A DNA stretch of 64,000 bases from positions 60,524 to 124,523 of the forward strand of contig JAJZQN010000008.1 of the NCBI GenBank assembly GCA_021847605.1, read 5' to 3'. The notes under the pieces are model-generated. The model was not told the DNA's origin. It did not search any database and worked only from the letters and a program-made list of their open reading frames with translations. A program made the position numbers and the translations under genes. Positions within the stretch are counted from its first letter, which is position 1; the number at the start of each line of letters is the position of its first letter. Shown one piece after another: positions 17,917-25,123 of the stretch. Source of the stretch: Pseudomonadota bacterium. Lineage in GTDB: Bacteria; Pseudomonadota; Alphaproteobacteria; Sphingomonadales; Sphingomonadaceae.

Positions 17917-19875
17917 TCAGCCCTTGGTGAAGGGGAAGGCCCGTCGTTCCAGCCGCTCCTGCGCCGCGCGATGTCCTTCAAGGAAGGCAGCGTCGGTGTG
18001 CGGGCTGGCGGCTGCGTCGGAATTGGCGATGGAGATGAGGCCGAAGGGCTGACGCCCGATCACGCAGGGCCGATTGGGGCTTTCGGTATAGACCCACTCC
18101 ACCGGGTCATAGAGGCTGTTATAGGTATAGGCATAGCCATGCGGCCAGCGATTGACGGTGATGCCCGCAATGTCGCGGGCGGGATCGAAACCGCTGCCGG
18201 CGAGGACGCGGGCCATCTGGCTGCGGGTTTCCCGTTCGAAGGTTTCGAAGCTGGTATCGAGCAACAACTGCCGCCCGGCGCGGTGCTGATCGCGACGGGG
18301 GAGGCCCGGCACCGCCATCGTCTTGACGAAATGCACCGCAATCGGATCGTCGGGCGTGGCGGCATGGTGCAGCCCGCCCAGCGTCGCCGCTTCGGTCAGT
18401 TCCATCTGTTCGTGGAACATGCCGGGGCAATCGACTGCGCTGATCTTCAGCTTTTCCCATGCGCGCCAGTTGCGCACGGCGACATTGGTGTAGATGAGCG
18501 GCCCCTTCACGCCATAGGCCAGCGCTTCCTTCTGCGCGGCGGGCAGTTCGGGCATGATATAGGGGATCATCATGTTCCACGAGGCGATGATCACCGCCTG
18601 CCCCCGCACGCTTTTCAGCTTGCCGTCGTTGACATAGGTGACGACCGCTTCCTTCGCCGACCATGGATCGCCGTCATGCTTCACATTGACGACGATGGAA
18701 CTCAGGCGAATGCGGGTGGTCTGGTTGGGCCGGTCGAGCGTGCCATAGTCGATGACGGCGGTGCCCATATCCTCCTGCGTGCGGCCGGCGGTCGCATCGG
18801 GGATGAGTTTGGAGATGAAGAGGCGCGCCAGCGTGGCGTTGCCGTCGGGGAAGTGGACGGCGCGGTTGGATTCCTTCTGACGGCCATGCTGACCGCCGGG
18901 CAGGTCGGCGAACAGATCGTCGGGAATGGGACCAAGGCCGAGGCCGGAAAAGCCAGGCATGCCCTGAACCCAGGCATAGAGCGCGGGCGTGGCGTCGGAA
19001 CCGACGCAGAAGCTGCCATAGCCGAAGGTGCGGAAGAACCATGTGACCTGCGGATCGACGCCGATGGTCTTCTCGTAATAATCCTTGAGCGAGGTGGTGG
19101 CGAGGAACAGCTTCTTTTCCTCCACCGACTTGCCGGCGAGATAGTCGGGCTGGCTGTCGGCCATCAGCTTCTGGAAATCGGCCTTTGCCTTGGGGCTGAT
19201 CGGCAGATTTTCGTCGAGCAGACGACCGGCGCGGCGCCCCGCGCCCTTTGGCACGATCAGCGCGTCACGCTTCCATGTTTCCTTGTCCATGAACATGCCG
19301 CGCTTGAGGCCAAGGCCGCTATAGAGTTTGGAATTGGGTTCGTTGGCGACCTCATACCGTTCGAGATCGACACCAAGGTCTTCGAGAACCTGCCGCGCCC
19401 AGCGATTGTAGCGCTGGGGCGATTCGACATTCAGCGTGCCGCCATTGACCACCAGCGGCTTGCCATCGACGGTGAATTCATTGCGTTTGGCATGGCCGCC
19501 GAAATCATCATGATTGTCGAGGATGAGGACGCGGACGGAGGTGCCCGCGTTCTTGATGAAGAAATGCGCGGCGGCAAGGCCGCTGAGGCCACCACCGACG
19601 ATCACGCAATCATAGGTTTCACCGGTGCTGGTGACACCCGCAACGTCCAACTGACCATCACGCAGCAAATGGCCATATTCGAACGATCCGGGATGGCTGC
19701 CCCGCATGCCCATCTTCGCGGGCGGATAGCTGGACGACGGGGCGACCGCGCCGGTGGCCGCAAACAGCGGTCCGGTGGTCATGGCACCGCCGATGACGGC
19801 CGCCGTGCCGTTGATGAAATCCCGGCGGCTGATCGCGCTGCCCATACCGAGCGCCTTGTCGTCGTTCACACGCAT
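17917..19875 (-). CDS. Spermidine dehydrogenase-like FAD protein, Tat-exported (paralogue 1)
   Basis: A 652-residue flavoprotein. A Tat signal (ISRRDFINGTAAVIGGAM) is near residues 15-32, the FAD dinucleotide motif VIVGGGLSGLAAAHF near 91-105, and the LDNHDDFGGHAKRNEF block is typical of SpdH (spermidine dehydrogenase). SpdH splits spermidine to 1,3-diaminopropane and 4-aminobutanal in the periplasm. Here it is co-oriented with an omega-amino acid aminotransferase upstream and a quinohemoprotein dehydrogenase downstream, supporting an amine catabolic operon. Start: the ATG at 19875 has GGAAGG very close; the GTG at 19869 has better spacing, so the true start may be two codons later. The substrate could be another polyamine or alkylamine. 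Confidence 0.85.
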   Translation of the reverse strand: MRVNDDKALGMGSAISRRDFINGTAAVIGGAMTTGPLFAATGAVAPSSSYPPAKMGMRGSHPGSFEYGHLLRDGQLDVAGVTSTGETYDCVIVGGGLSGLAAAHFFIKNAGTSVRVLILDNHDDFGGHAKRNEFTVDGKPLVVNGGTLNVESPQRYNRWARQVLEDLGVDLERYEVANEPNSKLYSGLGLKRGMFMDKETWKRDALIVPKGAGRRAGRLLDENLPISPKAKADFQKLMADSQPDYLAGKSVEEKKLFLATTSLKDYYEKTIGVDPQVTWFFRTFGYGSFCVGSDATPALYAWVQGMPGFSGLGLGPIPDDLFADLPGGQHGRQKESNRAVHFPDGNATLARLFISKLIPDATAGRTQEDMGTAVIDYGTLDRPNQTTRIRLSSIVVNVKHDGDPWSAKEAVVTYVNDGKLKSVRGQAVIIASWNMMIPYIMPELPAAQKEALAYGVKGPLIYTNVAVRNWRAWEKLKISAVDCPGMFHEQMELTEAATLGGLHHAATPDDPIAVHFVKTMAVPGLPRRDQHRAGRQLLLDTSFETFERETRSQMARVLAGSGFDPARDIAGITVNRWPHGYAYTYNSLYDPVEWVYTESPNRPCVIGRQPFGLISIANSDAAASPHTDAAFLEGHRAAQERLERRAFPFTKG

Positions 19876-19961
19876 TTCCTTCCCGATCGGCGGCCTTCAT
19901 TCGTTCGCGCACCCTGTTTCCGGCCGCCGGGAACAGGAAAATGGGAGAGGCAGATACCCTT

Positions 19962-20501
19962 TTATGGGGCAGCGCTGCCCTTCTTCACCCACAGCAGGTC
20001 ATATTCGGTGGTCCAGGTCGCGCCGCCATCTTCGGTGCCGACCGACAGTTCGCGCACTTTGCCATCGGGCAACTGGATGAGGCTCCAGTGGCGAAGCCGC
20101 ACCTTGCCATCGCCCAGCGGTTTTTCGGTGACGTAGCGGATTTCACCCGGCTTGATGATCTGGCCGGTGAAGGCCGTGGTCGCGCCGGTGTCGGACGCCC
20201 ATAAATAGCTCCACCCTTTGAGCAGGGAGGAATAGACGAAGAGGCCTATACCATTGCCCTTGCGCCCCGGCTCCACCGTCCATGTTTCATGGATGGCGCA
20301 GCTATCCAGCACCTTTTCCATCTTCACTTCGGCCGATTTCTTGCCGTTGCTATAGACGTCCCATGTGCCGACGGTGAAATCCTGCCCCGCATAGAGCGGA
20401 TCGGCGCAGGGCGCTGACTGGGCCGGCGACTGCGCTGCGGCAGGCGTCGTCGACATCAGGGCGGCAGCGGCCAAAACCGCCAGAGTTACCAGCTTTTTCA
20501 C
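19962..20501 (-). CDS. Secreted protein of unknown function (lipocalin/DUF1579-like)
   Basis: About 179 residues if started at the GTG at 20501, which has GGGGA a few bases upstream and opens directly into a signal peptide (KKLVTLAVLAAAALMSTTPAAAQ). An ATG at 20525 is the alternative. The mature part has two cysteines (PCADPLYAG and DSCAIHETW) and repeated beta strands with Trp/Tyr (WDVYSNGKKSAEVKMEKVL, GWSYLWASDTGATTAFTGQI). This resembles small secreted proteins that precede oxidoreductases in sphingomonads, with a lipocalin-like feel. It lies between the aminotransferase and the SpdH-like gene. A ligand-binding role is a guess. Confidence 0.65.
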   Translation of the reverse strand: MKKLVTLAVLAAAALMSTTPAAAQSPAQSAPCADPLYAGQDFTVGTWDVYSNGKKSAEVKMEKVLDSCAIHETWTVEPGRKGNGIGLFVYSSLLKGWSYLWASDTGATTAFTGQIIKPGEIRYVTEKPLGDGKVRLRHWSLIQLPDGKVRELSVGTEDGGATWTTEYDLLWVKKGSAAP

Positions 20502-20528
20502 ATCAACATCCCCCGTTGACGCCATCGA

Positions 20529-21842
20529 TCATGGCAATGTTTCGAGTTCGCGGCCGATCGTTTCCATGATCCGGTCGATCTCGCCTGGCTCAATGGTGAG
20601 CGGCGGCGACAGGGCGACGATGTCGCCCGTGACGCGGATCAGCACGCCGGCATCATAGCAGCGGGTGAAAAGTTCATAGCCGCGCTTGCCCGGTTCCCCC
20701 GGACGCGGGGTCAGCTCTATACCGCCGATCAGGCCGAAATTGCGGATGTCGGCGACGTGCGGCTTGCCAGCCAGCGCATGGATAGCCTGTTCGAAATGCT
20801 CCTCCAGCCCCATGGCCCGCTCGAACAGGCCATCGTCGCGATAGACGTCGAGCGTTGCCAGCGCTGCTGCGCAGGCCAGCGGGTGGGCGGAATAGGTATA
20901 GCCATGGGCGAGTTCGATCGCGCCTTCGGGCTGTCCTTCCGACATAGCCTCGAAAATGCCTTTGCGCACCAGAACAGCGCCCAGCGGAACAGTGCCGCTC
21001 GTAACCCCCTTCGCCGTGGTCATGATGTCCGGCATCACGCCGAAACGCTCACTCGCAAAGGCGGGGCCGACACGACCGAAGGCGGTGATGACTTCGTCGA
21101 AGATCAGCAGGATGCCATATTTGTCGCAAATCTCGCGCAGCCGCTGAAGATAGCCGACCGGCGGGATCAGCACCCCGGTCGATCCCGCGACCGGCTCCAC
21201 GATAAGCGCTGCGATGGTGGAGGCATCATGCAGGGCGACCAGCCGCTCCAGATCATTCGCCAGTTCAGCGCCGTCCTGTGGCTGGCCGCGGGTGAAAGCC
21301 TGCGCGGGATCATATGTGTGGCGGATATGATCGACGCCGGCGAGCAGCGTGCCATATTGCTTGCGGTTGCCCACGATGCCGCCGACCGAAATGCCGCCGA
21401 AGCCGACACCATGATAGCCGCGTTCCCGGCCGATCAGGCGGGTACGGCTGCCCTGACCGATAGCACGCTGGTAAGCGAGCGCGATCTTGAGCGCGCTGTC
21501 CACCGCTTCCGAACCGGAAGAACAGAAGAACACCTTGTCGAAACCATCCGGCGCCATCGCCGTCAACCGGCTGGCCACTTCGAACGCGGCGGGGTGCCCC
21601 ATCTGGAATGAGGGAGCATAGTCGAGCGTGGCAGCCTGATCCTGGATCGCCTTGACGATGCGGGGGTCGCCATGCCCTGCATTACAGCACCATAGACCAG
21701 CGGTGCCGTCGAGAACCTGACGCCCGTCATGACTGGTGTAATAATTGCCCTTCGCCGCGACCAGCAGGCGGGGTCCAGCCTTAAATTGCCGGTTGGCCGT
21801 GAACGGCATCCAGAATTGCGAAAGATCGTTGATGATTTTCAT
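20529..21842 (-). CDS. Class III aminotransferase, omega-amino acid:pyruvate type
   Basis: A 437-residue PLP enzyme. The N-terminus LSQFWMPFTANRQFK is characteristic of beta-alanine/omega-amino acid:pyruvate transaminases. The PLP landmarks are SSGSEAVDSALKIA, the Asp in LLIFDEVITAFGR and the Schiff-base lysine in TTAKGVTSG (about residue 278). The start at 21842 has AAAGGG upstream; the longer frame to 22004 lacks family similarity. It is the first gene of the minus-strand operon leading to the SpdH-like protein. It could take an amino group from beta-alanine, 1,3-diaminopropane or a related product of spermidine cleavage. Confidence 0.88.
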   Translation of the reverse strand: MKIINDLSQFWMPFTANRQFKAGPRLLVAAKGNYYTSHDGRQVLDGTAGLWCCNAGHGDPRIVKAIQDQAATLDYAPSFQMGHPAAFEVASRLTAMAPDGFDKVFFCSSGSEAVDSALKIALAYQRAIGQGSRTRLIGRERGYHGVGFGGISVGGIVGNRKQYGTLLAGVDHIRHTYDPAQAFTRGQPQDGAELANDLERLVALHDASTIAALIVEPVAGSTGVLIPPVGYLQRLREICDKYGILLIFDEVITAFGRVGPAFASERFGVMPDIMTTAKGVTSGTVPLGAVLVRKGIFEAMSEGQPEGAIELAHGYTYSAHPLACAAALATLDVYRDDGLFERAMGLEEHFEQAIHALAGKPHVADIRNFGLIGGIELTPRPGEPGKRGYELFTRCYDAGVLIRVTGDIVALSPPLTIEPGEIDRIMETIGRELETLP

Positions 21843-22019
21843 GCCCGCCCTTTGGTACGTGCCGGCCGTCCGCTTCCCGATCGCCCGCCCGACATAGTGA
21901 TGAAACAGCAGAACTGCTGGAATCATCCTTCTCTCAGCCCGGCGGCGACCGAAAGGTGCTAATCTGGCAGGCCTCAGTGACTGGCTGACACCACCCACAG
22001 GCAAAACAAGTCACCACCC

Positions 22020-22955
22020 TCAGGCGAGCGCTTTCTCCTCCGCCGCCATGGTCGTCTGCAACCAGCGGCGGAAGCGCACGGTAGCAGGCGCATTCCAGCG
22101 ATCTTCGCGCGCGATGAAAGTATAGCCGCCAAAGCTGACGGGTTCGAACACGCCCTCTTTGGGCTGGATCATCACCAGCCGTCCTTCCTGAAGATCATCC
22201 CGCAACAGCAAGGGGTTGGCCAGCGCGATGCCATGCCCCTGCCGTGCCGCTTTCAACGTCAGATGCGCGTGCCACAGCCGCGATCCGGTCAGCCGTTCAG
22301 GCGGCTCGACACCCTGTTTCTGGAACCAGGCCTGCCATTCAAGGTCATTATCCTCATGCAATAACGGCGCGGTGAGCAGATCGGCCGCGCTGGTGATATC
22401 GGGCAATTGGGCCGCACAGTCGGGACTGGCTACGGGGAAGACATAGGGGCGGGCAAATTCGAAACAGTGGACGATGCGCGGCAGCGCCTCCTCCTCCCAC
22501 TTGCGCAGATACCGAATATCGCCATCCACATCCTTGCCACGGAAATCCGGGCTTTGATCGGTAGGTTGAAATTCGACGTCGATATCGCGGTTGCCGCTGA
22601 TGAAATCACCCAGGCGGTCGGATAGCCAGAGGCTGGCGAAACCGGGGATGCACTGGATACGCAATTTCAGGTCTTCGGCACCCTGCATAAGGGCTCCGGT
22701 CGCCTCTGCAATGGCGTTGAGCGCGCCGTAAATCTGATGATGATAAATCTCACCCGCGTCGGTCAAGGTGTAGCCGGCGCCGGTTCGCACCAGCAATTGC
22801 GTGCCGACCCACCCCTCCAGCGAACGGATGTGCCGGCTGACGACCGCATGGTCGATCATCAATTCCTTGGCGGCCCGGCGGATCCCCCCCAACCGGCCCA
22901 CAGCCTCAAACGCGCGGAGCGCGACCAACGGCGGAAGTAGCTTTCGATCTGTCAC
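22020..22955 (-). CDS. LysR-family transcriptional regulator (GcvA-like)
   Basis: A 311-residue regulator with an N-terminal winged helix-turn-helix (about residues 6-65: LVALRAFEAVGRLGGIRRAAKELMIDHAVVSRHIRSLE) and a periplasmic-binding-like effector domain. It is divergent from the second SpdH-like gene and lies 177 bases upstream of the aminotransferase on the same strand. A strong dyad sits in the divergent spacer. It is therefore the likely pathway regulator for both SpdH loci. LysR proteins usually activate the divergent gene when the inducer is bound; the inducer is unknown. Confidence 0.9.
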   Translation of the reverse strand: MTDRKLLPPLVALRAFEAVGRLGGIRRAAKELMIDHAVVSRHIRSLEGWVGTQLLVRTGAGYTLTDAGEIYHHQIYGALNAIAEATGALMQGAEDLKLRIQCIPGFASLWLSDRLGDFISGNRDIDVEFQPTDQSPDFRGKDVDGDIRYLRKWEEEALPRIVHCFEFARPYVFPVASPDCAAQLPDITSAADLLTAPLLHEDNDLEWQAWFQKQGVEPPERLTGSRLWHAHLTLKAARQGHGIALANPLLLRDDLQEGRLVMIQPKEGVFEPVSFGGYTFIAREDRWNAPATVRFRRWLQTTMAAEEKALA

Positions 22956-22990
22956 TTTATGTTCCCTGCGCCCAAAAACATCGAAGATCT

Positions 22991-23012
22991 GTCTGCATGG
23001 TGCAGTGCAGAC
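22991..23012. promoter_or_regulatory. Candidate LysR operator
   Basis: A perfect dyad GTCTGCA-N8-TGCAGAC lies 36 bases upstream of the LysR start codon and about 114 bases before the SpdH-like start. It also contains a T-N11-A pattern (22992-23004), as expected of LysR sites. Confidence 0.6.
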
Positions 23013-23125
23013 ACCCCATAAGTCAAATATCGGTGGCGAATTGGCACCACGTACATCAGGCTAGGCTCCTGTTTTTCGGTCATCCCTGCGCGCAGGATGA
23101 CGGTAACGACCGAAGGGGTTTGCAT

Positions 23126-25036
23126 ATGACCAGACAGAAAAATGATGCGCCGCAGCCGGATGGCATAGCGCGCCGGGACTTTATCAGCGGCATGACGGGT
23201 GCGGGATTGGTGGCTCTGGCAACGCGGCCGGCCTCCGCCAGTGCGATGGCAGATACCCCATCTCCCGCGGCCTCCGCCGCCGCCATTCCCGATCCGGCGA
23301 CCTATCCGCCGGTCCGCACCGGCCTGCGCGGGCAACATCCCGGATCGTTCGAGGCGGCCCATGCCGCGCGCGACGGCGCCTTTACCGGCCCGGTCGAAGC
23401 TACCCCAACCGGCGAGCATTATGATCTGGTCGTCGTGGGCGGCGGCATTTCCGGCCTGTCGGCCGCGCATTTCTATCGCACCGCACTCGGCGAAGAGCGC
23501 AAGATCCTGATCCTCGACAATCATGATGATTTTGGTGGCCATGCCAAGAGGAACGAATTTCACGCCGATGGCCGCACCATATTGTCGTACGGCGGCACCA
23601 TGAGCATCGAAACGCCGTTCCCCTATAGCTATACGGCAAAGGCCTTGCTCGCCGAACTGGGTATCCAGCCCAGCAGCTACCCACAATATGACCGATCGAA
23701 GACGACCTATGCCGGCCTGTCGCGCGGCATCTATTTCGACAAGGCGACGTTCGGTCGGGACAAGATCGTGCCGGGCTATCGCAGTCGACCGGCCGCCGAA
23801 TTTTTCGCCGAAGCGCCACTGACCGAAAAGGTTCGCGCCGACCTGATCCGCGTGCATGAGGCGAAGGTCGATTATCTGCCGGACCTGTCCCCCGACGCGA
23901 AGGCGCAGGCTTTGAAAGCCATGAGCTATCAGGACTTTCTGCTCAACCATGTGAAGATGTCGAAGGACGCCCTGCCCTTCTTTCTGGGACAGGGGTATCG
24001 CAACAATATGCGGGTCGATACCTGTCCTGCCTTCATGGCGTTTCGCGCCAACGCTCCGGGCTTTCAGGGCATGGAAATCGCCCATCAGATCGAGGCGGAG
24101 GCGGAGCATTTCCACTGGCCCGACGGCAATGCGTCGGTCGCCCGCCTGCTGGTGGCGAAACTGGTGCCGGGCGTTTTTCCCGGCCCCCAGACGCAAAGCT
24201 CGATCGTGCTGGCACCGGCCGATTACAGCAAGCTGGATGATCCCGCCAACCCGACCCGCATCCGGTTGAGCAGCATCGTCGTGCGGACGGAACATATCGG
24301 CAAGACCGAACAGACCACCGAAAAGGCGGTACGTGTCGTCTATAGCCACGGGGGCAAAAATCAGGAAGTGACGGCCGCGAACGTCATCCTGGCCTGTTTC
24401 AACAATATCATCCCGTTCATCGCCCCGGAAATTCCACAGGAGCAAAAGACCGCGCTGGCCTATCCGTCGAAGGTGCCGCTGCTCTATACCAATGTGCTGA
24501 TCCGCAACTGGCAGGCGTGGAAGAAGCTGGGCATCTATATGCTGAGCGCCCCCAATGGCTATCACCAATGGGCGACGCTCGACATTCCCATGTCGATCGG
24601 CGGCTATGAAAGCGCGGCGACGCCCGATCAGGCCGTCGTCATCCATATGGTGCGCAACCCCAATCAACCCGGATTACCCCGCAAGGAACAGAACCGCCTG
24701 GGCCGATGGGACATTCTCAATACGCCTTTCGAAACCATAGAGAGCGAAATTCGCGGGCAGCTGGACGCGATGCTGGGCGCCGGCGGCTTTCAGTCGAAGC
24801 GGGACATATTGGCGATCACCGTCAATCGCTGGCCGCACGGCTATGCCTATACCTATGACACGCTGGGCGACCCCGCCGTGCCGGATGCGCAGCGGCCCCA
24901 TGTCATCGGGCGTCAGCCGTTCGGGCGGATCGCCATTGCCAATGCGGATTCCGGCGCGTCGGCCTTTACCAATGTCGCCATCGATCAAGCCCATCGCGCG
25001 GTGAACGAATGCCTGATCAGCCGGGGGCTTACCTGA
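23126..25036 (+). CDS. Spermidine dehydrogenase-like FAD protein, Tat-exported (paralogue 2)
   Basis: A 636-residue paralogue of the gene at 17917-19875. A Tat signal (ARRDFISGMTGAGLVALA) is followed by a 40-residue linker, the FAD motif VVVGGGISGLSAAHF, and the same LDNHDDFGGHAKRNEF block. The C-terminal TVNRWPHGYAYTYD ... RPHVIGRQPFGRIAIANAD is shared too. GAAGGGG precedes the ATG at 23126; the open frame extends back to 22997 without a credible start. It is transcribed away from the LysR gene and ends head-on with the TonB receptor. Expected activity: oxidative cleavage of a polyamine or related amine in the periplasm. Sequence differences around residues 140-200 suggest a different substrate range from paralogue 1. 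Confidence 0.85.
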   Translation: MTRQKNDAPQPDGIARRDFISGMTGAGLVALATRPASASAMADTPSPAASAAAIPDPATYPPVRTGLRGQHPGSFEAAHAARDGAFTGPVEATPTGEHYDLVVVGGGISGLSAAHFYRTALGEERKILILDNHDDFGGHAKRNEFHADGRTILSYGGTMSIETPFPYSYTAKALLAELGIQPSSYPQYDRSKTTYAGLSRGIYFDKATFGRDKIVPGYRSRPAAEFFAEAPLTEKVRADLIRVHEAKVDYLPDLSPDAKAQALKAMSYQDFLLNHVKMSKDALPFFLGQGYRNNMRVDTCPAFMAFRANAPGFQGMEIAHQIEAEAEHFHWPDGNASVARLLVAKLVPGVFPGPQTQSSIVLAPADYSKLDDPANPTRIRLSSIVVRTEHIGKTEQTTEKAVRVVYSHGGKNQEVTAANVILACFNNIIPFIAPEIPQEQKTALAYPSKVPLLYTNVLIRNWQAWKKLGIYMLSAPNGYHQWATLDIPMSIGGYESAATPDQAVVIHMVRNPNQPGLPRKEQNRLGRWDILNTPFETIESEIRGQLDAMLGAGGFQSKRDILAITVNRWPHGYAYTYDTLGDPAVPDAQRPHVIGRQPFGRIAIANADSGASAFTNVAIDQAHRAVNECLISRGLT

Positions 25037-25040
25037 AATA

Positions 25041-25072
25041 AAAGGCCCGGCGAGGATCACACCTCGCCGGGC
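25041..25072 (-). terminator. Terminator between convergent SpdH-like and TonB receptor genes
   Basis: An 11-base stem, GCCCGGCGAGG (25045-25055) with CCTCGCCGGGC (25062-25072). On the minus strand it is followed by CTTTTATTT, so it mainly terminates the TonB receptor transcript, and may act both ways. Confidence 0.75.
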
Positions 25073-25123
25073 AGGATGTTCGCAGCGCCCCTTTGACACT
25101 CGGGACGCTGCGACGCAGGTTCG

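Noticed and set aside
16004..20136. Two long plus-strand frames (16004-18052 and 17839-20136)
   Set aside because: They lie opposite the quinohemoprotein dehydrogenase and SpdH-like genes, which have complete motifs.
22952..24667. 571-codon frame antisense to SpdH paralogue 2
   Set aside because: Mirror frame overlapping the LysR spacer; no signal peptide or domain.
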